Of a DNA stretch of 61,044 nucleotides, positions 13,301 through 23,532 are shown in pieces. The stretch spans positions 36,779 to 97,822 of the forward strand of contig CALSCP010002461.1 of NCBI GenBank assembly GCA_943704425.1. The letters are read 5' to 3'. Every line of letters begins with the position of its first letter. The stretch's first letter is position 1. Under the pieces are notes generated by a model. That model did no database searches. It was not told the origin of the DNA and saw only the letters and a list, made by a program, of their open reading frames with translations. A program made the translations under genes and the position numbers. Source of the stretch: Ministeria vibrans ATCC 50519. Its lineage: Eukaryota; Opisthokonta; Filasterea.

Positions 13301-15819
13301 ACGGTCGGGGTTATCAAGGTCCAGGTGGGTGTCAAGAGCAGCATCGGCAGCAGAAGTATTAGCAGCAGCGGTAGCTGCAGTAGCTGCTGCATCGAGGGAC
13401 GAAGAGGAGGGCGATGGGGCACCGCCGGAGGAGGCGGTGACATTTCGCAAGCGCTGTTGTGTGTGTGCCGACGTGACGGGGAAGGAGCTGAAGATTTTCA
13501 TCATTACCAGGAGCGAGTCGTAGACGGTGGTGTGACGACGGACATTGTCGAGGCAACGTTGGAGAAAGAGGGTGGCGAAGGGACGAGCACCCCTCAGCTC
13601 AAGGGCATTGGAAAGCATGCGACGTGCGTGGTGCGCGAGGTCCGAAGAGACCGCCGTGTCATCTTGAACGAGAGTCCAAAAGATGTCCAGTCCATAGGAG
13701 TGGTTTGATACGGGCTGGTCGAGACCGGGCGAAAAGGCGTCTGTGGTGATGCGATTGACAAGCTGAAGCGTCTGCAGATCGTACGACTCGGTAGTGAGCT
13801 TGGCAATGCGGTTGTAGAAAAGATGATCCACTTGATCGGGTTGTAAGTCACCCGGCAGTTCGCCCAGCACCGAAAAGAGCACATGTTGATACGACTCGTG
13901 CTGTCCCTACATAAAACAAATGAGTGAGTGAGTGAGTGAGTGAGTGTGTATGAAATGTGAACTAAGCAATTTTTCCGATACCTCCATGGAACCCCAAACC
14001 AAATCGAGATCGGCGGTGGTCAGCGAATTGGTGGAGGCAAGAAGACGAAGAATGTCAACGGAGCGACGCACCACTTCGGTGTGAACGTGGTCACGGAACA
14101 TGTGTGTGAGAAGATCGTTGTCACGCACAAACTGGACCAGGTGTTGGGGTGTGAGCCAGAAGACGGGAGGCTCGCGTGCGGGCTGTTGCGGTTGCATTGG
14201 ACGATGATGAGGGTTCTGCAGTTGATACTGGCGCTGACGTGCGTCGGCGCGTGCAATGTCTTGGGCGATGTAGACATTTTGGATGTGTTCGCGAAACTCG
14301 CTCATTGCAAAGACACGCTTGTCCATGATGGAGGAGCGGAAACAGCGGTTAGCAAGTTCCAGGGCGAATCGCTCGGCGGTCTCGGCGGCCTCATTAAAAG
14401 GCAAGGTAGAATGGACGAGGTCGGTGAAGACGAGACGCACGCGAGCGAGCGACTGCTTGTCCTCGACCTTGAGTTGGTCCTCGGAGAGCGCGAGAATGAA
14501 GGAGGAGACGAGAGGCACAATCTTATGGGCCAAGTTGGTGGCAAAGGCCGAGTCGAGGTGATTGGCAGGGCGAGACAAGAGGAGCAAGAGGGCGCGAAGG
14601 CTGCCGAGCGAGAGGAAGTGTTTCTTGTTGGCGACCGAGAGGCGAAGGCGTTCGACGGCATTGGCAAAGCCATGAAGGGTGTGAAAGACGTTGATGTTGT
14701 CGAGGAGAAAGGAAGGGGTGTCGTCGTTGGCATTCGGGGTGCGGGTGACAACGCGCAACTTTGAGCCATTGGCGGCGGTGGAGGAGTGCGAGTAGTGAGG
14801 GCCCGAATGGTGCAAGTAGAAGGCATTGTACTTGTCGAAGAGGAGGCGCGACGTGATCTCGTAAAGGAGGGGGAAGTCGCATGTCTTGATCGACTGTGCA
14901 ACAAAGGCAACGGCAGCTTGGAAAAGATCCTGAACGGCGATTGCCGCCTGGTCGGTGTGCTGAGGGTTGCGCTTGATGAGTGCGACCAGACAGGTCGGAA
15001 GGCCCTCATTGAGAAAGTATGAATGGGCGTCGGAAAGAGGCGCCTGGGGGTTGAAGTTTTTGGTGACCTCGTTAAACATGGCGCGCACAGTGTTGCAAGC
15101 GAGGAGAGCATCGTCATCTACAGCAATAATACAATAAAATTAGATTGTTGTTGTCGACGAGACGCAATCTCCTTCTTCTTCTTCTTCTTCTCTCTCTGTC
15201 TCACCTCGCTTGAGAATCTCGCTGCAATTGAAAACGCGCTCTTTGCATTCGTCAAGGGCTTGTCGAGCTGCTGCCTGAGCTGCATCTTGCATATCTGTCA
15301 AGCGGGACGAACAAGATGGAAAGTAGTGAGAGGTTGAGGAACATTGAGAGAATAATATCTCACGCGCCAGTCGGGCGCGACTGTTGGGTGGGGGGGGAGG
15401 GGAGGGCGGGACATCGTTGGCTCATACTGAGACAGGCAATCGAGGAGGGGTGGGGTGCAAGGGAATGAGAGGGAAGAGAGCGAAAAAATAAAATAAAAAA
15501 TATAATAATGACTGTCATTTGGACAGAAAGAATGAGAATGAGCAGCTGTTGAGTGAGTGGACGGAGAAGAATGCAATGCGGGGGAAGGGTTGGGGGGTGG
15601 GGTGAATGAAGGGGCGCAGAGGACGAGGAAGGAGAGGCAAAGGAGAGTTGATGTTCGTGAAACGGTCGACTGGAGTCGTGTCGACACGCTCGCACGCGCA
15701 TCGTGGGGGGCGCCAGGGGGCAGCAGACGGTGGGAGAAACCGCACTGGGGCATTCGAGATGGACGCGGCAGGACGCCACAGCGCAGCGCGAGAGAACAGG
15801 AGACGGACGAAGATCATCA

Positions 15820-15854
<35 letters not shown>

Positions 15855-16068
15855 AAAAGGGAAAGGAAAAGAAAAAAATGAGTGCGCGCTGACCTTTCTT
15901 GGTCTTCTTGTCGGCAGCAGCGGCAGCGGCAGCGACAGCAGCGGGATCAACCACATCGTCGAGTTCAATGCCAAACTGGAAACAGAGCTCTTCCACTTCA
16001 GGATTGGTCATGGCCGGACGTCCAATGGCTGCCAGGAAGGGCGTCTTGTCGACAGCTACAGTTGGCAT
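4335..16068 (-). CDS. Giant ubiquitin-specific protease, USP34/USP24/USP9X group
   Basis: Seven exons read right to left (16068-15894, 15294-15205, 15117-13982, 13906-6359, 6262-6112, 6017-5961, 5899-4335). They sum to 10722 nt, or 3573 residues, close to human USP34 (3546). The long N-terminal half is helical armadillo/HEAT-like. A ubiquitin-like segment lies around 12150-12380. The catalytic USP core has the Cys box GLQNQGATCYMNSLLQQFF (about 10205-10260), a zinc-binding knuckle YHCSKCDRKV, LPRTLIVHLKRFEF, and the His box HTGTADSGHYYSFVR (about 9350-9394) with FNDSTVEEF for the third catalytic position. ESEKRAYDTRSFC and SAYMLFYERI resemble USP34 more than USP9X. All catalytic residues are present, so it should remove ubiquitin. 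The C-terminal region carries a long Asp/Glu tract (about 5550-5640). Its first intron is unusually long (599 bp) with a poly-A run. It shares a 106-bp divergent promoter gap with the GH28 gene. Confidence 0.92.
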
Positions 16069-16174
16069 CTTGGCGGTTTCGATCGGCACAAATTTATGTG
16101 TTTAGTGAATTAGTGTGGTGTGAGAATATTCAAAGTATCTAATGACTATAATAATTATTCATCATTGTTTTTGA

Positions 16175-17497
16175 ATGTCTTTTCTCTTATTCTTTGCCCT
16201 CCTGCCTCTTCACCTGGCTGGCGCCCTCGACTGCTCAATCACAGACTATGGCGCTGTGGGGGACAACTCTACGCTTAACACAATCGCCTTCCAGCGTGCT
16301 ATTTCGGACTGGTACAGTTGTGCGTGTGAGTTGTCAACATCTCAATGCCCCTCTGTCTCTCCTTCTCTCTCTGTGTGTGTCTCTCTCGTCACCTATAGCC
16401 ACTCACGCTCGCCACTTGCCTCGACTGTGATTGTGCCGTCAGGTGGCATCTTTGTGACTGCCCCGTTCAACCTCACATCCAACATGACACTGCGTGTGGA
16501 CGGCACACTGGCCGGCTCAACCAATGCGATGGACTACCCTCTCGTCCGTTCCTTACCGGTCTCAAGCAAACCCATGTGGCAGGCTCTCGTTGCCGTCTAC
16601 TACGCCGAGAACGTTGCCATTGTGGGCACAGGCACCATAGACGGTCGAGGAGCGCCGTGGTGGCGAAATTTCACGGCGGGCACGCTGAAACACCAGCGTC
16701 CAAAACTCGTCGAGCCAGTCTACGTGCGCAACCTCACCATTGCCAACGTGACCCTACGCGACTCTCCCTTCTGGACACTGCACCCAACCTTTTGCCAGGA
16801 CGTCGTTATCCGCGGCGTGACCACCCTGGCTCCACGGCCCGTGGGCAACACAGACGGCATAGACGTGGACGCGTGTCAGGATGTCCTTGTGGAAGAGTGT
16901 CATGTGGACGTGGGCGACGACGGCATCTGCGTCAAGAGCGGCACCGACTTTTCTGGCAAAGCAGTCATGGCGGCGCGCATTCTCATCCGCCATTGCAACA
17001 TTGTGTCGCGCAACTTTGCCATTGGCTCGGACACAAGTGGCGGGATTGTCAATGTCACGCTCGAAGACACACGCATCGGAAACGACCAAGGCTCATCGCC
17101 GTGGGCCATTAAAATCAAATCTCACGAGGCATATACCACCGCCGTGCGCAACATTACCTTCCAGCGCATTCAGATGGGCCGCATTGCCCCGAACACATAC
17201 CAACAGCCCAACGGCGGCACAGCCATCCAGATGTACATGACATACGGTTCACCACCATCACCATCACCATCCCGTGTCCATACCATCTTTGCACCCATCT
17301 TCAGCGGCATTGCTTTCATCAATGTCACCGCAACCAGTGCCGTGGCGCCTGGTTCCCTTGTGGGACTCGCCCAGTCGCCCATTCACCAGCTTACCCTCCA
17401 AAACGTCGACATTCCGTCCGCTCACTCGTGGCACTGCCAATTTGTCGACCCACCCCGTGTTGCCCGCAATGTCACTCCGCCATTTTGTAAAACATAA
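16175..17497 (+). CDS. Polygalacturonase-type glycoside hydrolase family 28
   Basis: This is a secreted parallel beta-helix pectinase or related exo-glycosidase. It starts with a signal peptide (MSFLLFFALLPLHLAGA) followed by CSITDYGAVGDNSTLNTIAFQRAI, the usual GH28 N-terminus. GH28 signatures are seen in order: GTGTIDGRG, NTDGIDVDAC, VGDDGICVKSG, a Gly-Ser segment IGSDTSGG, and AIKIKS, which stands in for the family's RIK. The Asp residues of NTDGID and GDDG are the catalytic acids known for the family. An 87-nt intron (16312-16398) is a multiple of three and lacks a stop, so the frame looks open. Removing it turns SDW into SDCHS, restoring a Cys often found there. The mature mRNA gives about 411 residues. 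The substrate (pectin or another galacturonan) is inferred from the family and fits a microbe that meets plant material. Confidence 0.92.
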   Translation: MSFLLFFALLPLHLAGALDCSITDYGAVGDNSTLNTIAFQRAISDWYSCACELSTSQCPSVSPSLSVCVSLVTYSHSRSPLASTVIVPSGGIFVTAPFNLTSNMTLRVDGTLAGSTNAMDYPLVRSLPVSSKPMWQALVAVYYAENVAIVGTGTIDGRGAPWWRNFTAGTLKHQRPKLVEPVYVRNLTIANVTLRDSPFWTLHPTFCQDVVIRGVTTLAPRPVGNTDGIDVDACQDVLVEECHVDVGDDGICVKSGTDFSGKAVMAARILIRHCNIVSRNFAIGSDTSGGIVNVTLEDTRIGNDQGSSPWAIKIKSHEAYTTAVRNITFQRIQMGRIAPNTYQQPNGGTAIQMYMTYGSPPSPSPSRVHTIFAPIFSGIAFINVTATSAVAPGSLVGLAQSPIHQLTLQNVDIPSAHSWHCQFVDPPRVARNVTPPFCKT

Positions 17498-17602
17498 CAA
17501 ACTCACAAAATAATGTTTTTTTTCCGGTATACTTATATTGATTTGTAATGTACTACGTGAGTGGAGTGAGTGAGTGTGTGTGTGTGTGTGTGTTTGGTTC
17601 GT

Positions 17603-19425
17603 TCAGCGTCGTCTGTCGCGGTCTCGGTCATAATCTCGTTCTCGCTGGTACGACGATGAAGATGAGGAAGACGACGGTCGGTCTCTCTCTCGGTAGTGTC
17701 CGCGTGAGTCTCTTTGTGAGTCTCTGTGCGAGTCTCGGTGCGAGCCTCTGTGTGAGTCCCTGTGAGAGTCTCTGTGCGAGTCCCTGTGAGAGTCTCTGTG
17801 CGAGTCCCTGTGAGAGTCTCTGTGCGAGTCCCTGTGAGAGTAGTCTTTGCGTGCATCTCCGTCGCGCGAGCGCTCATGAGGGGCATCGTCTGCGTACTTT
17901 GCACGCTCCTTCTCTCTCTTTCTGCGCTCCCTGCGCGCCTCCTCCTCATCAAACACCATCGCATAGTCCTTGCCGCCATGCTGTCCATGGCCACCCTTGC
18001 GCCCTTCCTTTAGCACCATCCGCGCACCTCCACCTCCTCCGCTCTTGTGCCCGCCTGCACCCCCCACACGCGACACACTCTGACTGAAATCCACCATAAT
18101 CCGTCGGTCGTCAATCAGCACATTGTTCATCTTGAAATACGCCTCTGCCAAAGTACAAAAAAAACGGGTTATCACACACAATTCAAAAAAAAAGCTCCTA
18201 CTCACCTTCACAGTCCTTTTCCTTCTCAAACTCCACAAATGCGTATTGAAGAGAATCGCCCGTTTTCGCATCGCGAATAATCTCACAACTGAAAAAAGCA
18301 GTTGAATCACTTAATCACTCACTCGTGTACATATATATATACATAATTATATATATTATATATATATTATACACTACCACCCACAGATACCTTTTGATTG
18401 GTCCAAAACGACCAAAAATCATTTCCAAGTCGGCGTCGCGGGTGACGGGATTGAGCTTACACACAAAGAGAACTGTGTCGGGCGGTCGCACATCCGCATC
18501 TGCAATGTCCCCAACCATCTCCAGAATCTGCGCCCGCGCCTGCGCCTCCCGCTGTGCTATCAGCTCCGCCATCTCTTCTTCCGTCCTACACAACAGCAGC
18601 AACAGCATTGAGAAATTTGTGTGGTTTCTGTCTCTCTTATTTTTTTCTCCTCCCTCGTACGTACTTTCCTTCAAGATCATCAATGTTCTCGTCGTCGGCA
18701 ATGCGAACAGTCTGCAATACACAACCATTGATGTTAGGGAAGGGGGGCGGGGGGGGTTCGTTGCTATTCGATTCGATTTGTCTCTTTCTCACGAATGTCT
18801 CACCTTGAGCTGTTCGTCGGTTGGCTCGGGGGAGCGCGAGGGCGCGCGAAAGTTAGGAGGATCGTCAAAGGGATCGTCGAGGACAATGGTGTGCTTGATG
18901 CGGATGTCCTGGTAGGGCCGGTGGTCTTTGTCGGTGAAGGCAGCATTGATCTTGTCCAGCGTCGCAAACGACTCGTCCTCGACCACCCGCCCAAATACGG
19001 TGTGCCGTCCATCGAGGTAGTCGAGGTTGTCGGCAAGCGTAATGAAGAACTGCGAGCCGTTGCAGTCGGGCCCGCGCGACGCCATGCTCACCGTCCCGCG
19101 CTGCGTGTGCTTCAGATGCTTGTGCTTCTCGTCGACGAAAAACCGCTTCGCTGCGCCCTGCAGCTGCCTGGAGAGGACACACAAACACAGTCAGTCGCCG
19201 CACACACACACATACACACACGTGCGTCGCTACCCGTAGATGGAGTCGCCGCCATCGGCACGCCCCAGCGGATCGCCCGTTTGCGCAATGAAGTTTTGCT
19301 CGACGCGATGAAACGGCGAGAAGTTGTAGTACTTGGCGGTGCACAGCTTAAGGAAGTTGGTGGTCGCTGTCAACGTACACACACGAGAGAGGGGAGAGAG
19401 GGGAGGGTGAGGGAAGAGAGAGATA

Positions 19426-19517
<92 letters not shown>

Positions 19518-19623
19518 AGAGAAGGAACAGATTGACACAAACGTTCGTCGTACTAATGGGACAATCATCCACAAAGAGATCAATAGTAATGTCCCCAAGG
19601 GAGGTTTCAATAAGGACCGACAT
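17603..19623 (-). CDS. PPIL4: Cyclophilin-RRM protein PPIL4
   Basis: This is a nuclear peptidyl-prolyl isomerase linked to the spliceosome. Seven exons (19623-19554, 19366-19234, 19167-18804, 18711-18665, 18585-18391, 18288-18206, 18144-17603) give 477 residues; human PPIL4 has 492. The cyclophilin domain begins [17 protein letters not shown] and includes [42 protein letters not shown] and [14 protein letters not shown]. The next blocks are [28 protein letters not shown], and an RRM ([43 protein letters not shown]), in the exact PPIL4 order. The catalytic-type Arg of FHRV is kept, whereas the human protein as I recall it lacks it. The C-terminus is a basic tail of HRDS tetrapeptide repeats made by a minisatellite. 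Intron 1 holds a 90-bp GA tract. The start codon is 101 bp from the divergent ZC2HC1 gene. Confidence 0.95.
17700..17842 (-). repeat. Coding minisatellite for HRDS repeats in PPIL4
   Basis: A 24-bp unit (and its 12-bp half) built on CTCTGTGCGAGTCCCTGTGA repeats about six times. Read on the minus strand it gives tandem HRDSHRDS units in the basic tail of PPIL4, similar to RS or RD tails of splicing factors. Confidence 0.9.
19420..19509. repeat. GA microsatellite in PPIL4 intron 1
   Basis: About 90 bp of GA with one GGGA break lies between the donor at 19553 and the acceptor at 19367. On the gene's strand it is a long CT tract. Confidence 0.9.
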
Positions 19624-19724
19624 TACCAAACAAAAGAAAAGAATTTGAAGGTGAAGACAAACAATTTCCCTTTGAGTGTTGAGATTTGAGTGAATATTGA
19701 ATAAAATTATTATTTTTTTGTGAG

Positions 19725-20679
19725 ATGAATCGTCGCCCTGACCATCTTCCTCCGCTGACGGGCGCTCGATCAAGTCGTTCGCGGCGCCTTCAGATGTTAG
19801 AACAGGACATTCAGGCGGAGGAGAAGGTGCTGCGTGCTGTCCCTCATAATCAGTCGAAATTGCGTCGCCGGGCAACGACGACGGGGGCACCTCACTCAGT
19901 GTCGCTCGCGTCGACTCCCGCACCCGCTCCCGTTGCGGCAAACAGACACCATCGGCTTCAAAGGGCCCACTCGCAAGAGTTGCTTGGCTCGTCGGAGACT
20001 CTGGTGCGGCGCGACAATTCAATGGAATGTGCAAGGAATGGAGCGCATTCCGTCACCGCAAACTCCTTTGGCGAGCGTCTGTCGGCGCTCCAAAGCCGCG
20101 TACAGGGCGCACAGGGTGACCAGTCACGCTTGGCCGGCCTGGAAATGCTGATCAGGAGCGAGGAGAGCGAACTTGTCACACAACTCAAAAAAGAACAAAA
20201 GCTTCTTCACCGCCTCGAAATGACCTTTTCGTCGGGCCGCTCCTCCAACGAGATGCGACACAGCCCCCGAAGCACCGAGACGACGCCGTTGGAGCCCACA
20301 GCAACGTCACGCCAGACGTTACAGCTCAAGCGCGCCTTCTCAACCCCCACCTCGAGCTCCTCCTCTCCCTCCTCCTCCTCCTCGCCCGGCTCACCCTTCA
20401 GCCCCTCGTCCACCAAGCAGCCGCCCGCTCGTCGACGTCGACGTGCCAACACCAGCGACATTGCCAGTCCCGCGCCCGACATGCACATGGCGCATGAGCC
20501 GGTAATGACGAGCTCACTCGAGAGTCGCTCCACCAGCATTCCCGAAGTGGACGAGCTAACCGGAGGAAATATTAATGGAACCCAAACACGTGCACCCACC
20601 GTCAAGAAGAGCTCGTCTCTCCTGTCGCTATTCCGTCGACGCTCACGCCGTTCCCCCGAACCCAATCTTCTCCAGCGCC

Positions 20680-20713
<34 letters not shown>

Positions 20714-21338
20714 CGAGGCAACTCCTCATGATCAGCATATGGACGTCGACGTGTCTCCCAGCACTAGTGACAACTCCGACGACGGCACCTTTTATCCAGC
20801 CCCATTCACGCTCTCAACAGCGCCCCCACGCCTTCCCCCCGTACCTAACCGTAAACCCACCCGTACCCCTCCTCCCATCACCCTCCCTTTAAATATGGCA
20901 ACCGCAACGTCCTCGCCAGTTCCTCCCCCCAAAATAGCCCTCAAGTCAGTCGCATTTACCCTCAATGACGAGTTCCCCGCACACCAGTCCCTCCCGCTCA
21001 AAGAGTGTCCCGAATGCGGTCGTCGCTTTGCTCCTGAGCGACTTGCCCGCCACTCAGTCGCATGTGCAAAGCAGAAGAAACCTCGAAAGCAATTTGACGC
21101 GAAAAAGATGCGCTTGCAAGTAACAACAGAAAACACAAATCCACAGTTCTATATATATATACTAACTCAATACGTGGTGACATAGGGCACCGAAGCAGAA
21201 GCACTGCAAAAGCAACAGAAAGTACAGAAGACGGTCAAAAGCACCGAGGGGAGTAAGGGAACACACAAGAAACGTGATTGGCGCAAAGCACACGAAGACT
21301 TTATTGCGACCATCAGAGCTGCACGCAGAGCTCAGTAG
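19725..21338 (+). CDS. ZC2HC1-family C2HC zinc-finger protein
   Basis: Two exons (19725-21119 and 21186-21338) give 515 residues. The first 420 residues are low-complexity and Ser/Pro-rich, with one short coiled-coil stretch near residues 100-160 (SFGERLSALQSRVQ to QKLLHRLEM) and a polyglutamine run (20676-20714). The C-terminus holds the diagnostic finger: ECPECGRRFAPERLARHSVAC, where Cys, Cys, His and Cys bind zinc. It is followed by KQFDAKKMRLQGTEAE and, after the 66-nt intron, DWRKAHEDFIATIRAARRAQ. The last block is the hallmark of ZC2HC1/FAM164 proteins in animals and protists. Their function is poorly known and is often linked to flagellate or ciliate cells. Only one finger is visible, where animal ZC2HC1A has two. 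Confidence 0.85.
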
Positions 21339-21430
21339 TATAAGAGAGATAAAAAGAGAGAGATAGGGAAACAAAGTGATAGAGAGAGCTACATCATTAA
21401 TAATAATATTTATTGCTATTTTTAATACAC

Positions 21431-22758
21431 TCAATTCGGGCTTGGACCAAAGGCACAGTGGCCCATTGGGTATGAACCGGTGGGGAGTGTGCCGGTGACG
21501 TCGAGCGACTGGCGGCGGTAGTCGTAGGTATAAGCCATGTAGAGGGACGCATCGGCGGCAGTGGATTTCTTGAGGGGTCCCAGGGCCATTGTGAGGCGCA
21601 TGGTCGACTGGTCGAGTGCAGACCATCCGTTGAGCTGCAGCGCGTCGCTGCTGATGGGCCGCGTCTGCATCACCTGCTGGTCGCCCGCCGAGGGGTTCAC
21701 CATCAGCACGTTGCATTCGCCTTGGAAGGTGCACCGTGGGCTCACGTACAGATACGACTTCTTGTCGAACGACCAGTCGAGACTGCGCCGATCCACTGTG
21801 CTGTTGAGCGCACTACCCAACTCGATGCGCTGTGTCTCCTTGCCTGTGAGCACTGAATACGACACCAGAGCAAAGGAAGCGGGCGTAGTGGAATCTTTTC
21901 TCAGCGTGAAGGTGAACCAGTGGTTGTCTGGTTGCCACGCACAGCGGGTGGGCAATGGACTCTCGCTATATAACCAAAAACAGACCCTTAAAAGTCGCAC
22001 TTGTTTCCAACTTCCTCCTACCTCTCGTCGTGAATGAGGGGCGTCTCGCGTGTGACTTCACCCGTGATAGGATCAACCAGGATGAACGACTTGATCGTCT
22101 GCGAGTAGGTCCACACAGGGGCGGTGGAACTCGACGAGTCAAAGCCCAGACACGTACAGCCATCGTGGTCAACTTCAGGCACAGGCAGCGACGCGTCCTT
22201 GCGGTGGATCGCCGCCTCCTTCACCGTCGGGTGGTCGAAGGTAGACACGCGCATGATGGCACCGCCAGGGTTGGAGGGAGCGATCTAGATGAGAGAGAGG
22301 AAGCGGCGCCAATTGTTGGGTATGGGTCTAATGACAAACAGAAACAGCAGCACTGTACCTGCACCATTGCGGAAGACGACGCGTACGCCGAGTAGGAGAT
22401 CTGCGACGCATAGCTATTTCCCATACGGAGTTCGGTGTACGGCTCAAAGCTGCCGTCGGTGCTGTTGAGAGGATAAACTCCACGGAACAAACTGCCGCGA
22501 ATCGTCTAATATTAAGAAGAGGAGAGAACGAATGTCATCTGAGGGACAGGGAACGAAGGCGACAGACCGGCGCGTGCAGGTGTGGCGGGTGTTCTGCCTG
22601 CACACGGCCGGCGCGCGCAGGTGTGGGTGCGGGAGGGGTGTTGGAGCAGAATTTCAGCAGAATAGACTTACGTCGAATACTTCGCCATAGAGCACGTCGG
22701 CTGCGACTGGGGACGCCACCAGAGCAATTGCAGCAAGTGTGGCCACAACCGAGTTCAT
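21431..22758 (-). CDS. Unknown secreted protein, 343 residues
   Basis: Four exons (22758-22672, 22505-22359, 22284-22022, 21965-21431) join in frame with good splice sites. The start MNSVVATLAAIALVASPVAA is a clear signal peptide with cleavage after AA, so the protein is secreted or lumenal. I do not recognise the family. Repeating beta-strand patterns with Gly/Asp turns (VEVDHDGCTCLGF-like, SFILVDPITGEVTRET, FALVSYSVLTGKETQRIEL, YLYVSPRCTFQGECNVLMV) resemble blades of a beta-propeller. Four or more Cys residues near the C-terminus could form disulfides. It converges on the ZC2HC1 gene with 92 bp between the stops, and that gap contains one copy of the dispersed GAAACAAAG motif. Confidence 0.75.
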
Positions 22759-23532
22759 CTCAATTCTCAGGGACTGATAAAGAAATTGAAATGAAACTGT
22801 GTGTGTGTGTGTGTGTATAAAACTTATCAAAGAAGCAATTCAATAATTAATGGGATTTTGGGTTGGGAAAATCCCGAATAATAAAAATAATTATATTTTT
22901 TTTAAAAATATAATAATAATGTTCATGTTCTCACACTGTTACCTCTCGAGATTTGGTTGAGTTTGCAAGGCTGAAGGTGGTCTGGTGGTCTCACTGGTCT
23001 GGTGATTGTCAGACACTCTGGCTGTTTCTTCGCGTGGTGACTGTATCATAAGTGGGTTGTATTCTTCTTCTTCTTCTTCTTATAAATATTATCATCGTCA
23101 GAACATCGTCAAAATGAATTAATATGTAAATCGAAGAATATCAAAATGCACCCATTGCAACAGGCAAAGAAGAGCAAGAGCAAGAGGTTAAAGGACAGAG
23201 AGTGCCGAGGTGCCGAAGTGCAGCGGCCAAAGGTGACTTACACTTCACTTACACAGCAATGGTCGCTCCATCGACTTCATCGACTGGCGAAGCACAAAGA
23301 CAGCGTGGCACTCCCGTGGCACCCGACCTCCACCCTACCTACCCCGAACTTCGAGACGACCATGTTTGCTAACGAGATCATGCGTTTTCTTGATCTTGGT
23401 CATCTGAGCTACGAGCATAGTACTTGATACCGCAAGTGTAGTACGAATACGAAGTCGTCATTAACTTTCTTTATTATTGATGCTACTATAATAATTATTG
23501 TGTTAATAAAAGTCGATAATACTATGAATTTT
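22759..23532. other. Intergenic region without a supported gene
   Basis: About 770 bp between two minus-strand genes. It is AT-rich with a short GT run near 22800 and CTT triplets near 23062-23080. An open frame at 23146-23427 begins with a Lys/Arg-rich stretch, but it has no recognisable domain, no partner exons and no codon bias like the neighbours, so I do not call it a gene. Confidence 0.6.

Noticed and set aside
15360-15974. Minus-strand open frame with a poly-Phe run
   Set aside because: It lies in intron 1 of the deubiquitinase; the Phe run is just the translated poly-T tract.
23146-23427. 93-codon Lys/Arg-rich open frame in the spacer before the metalloprotease
   Set aside because: No domain, no splice partners, codon use unlike the neighbours.
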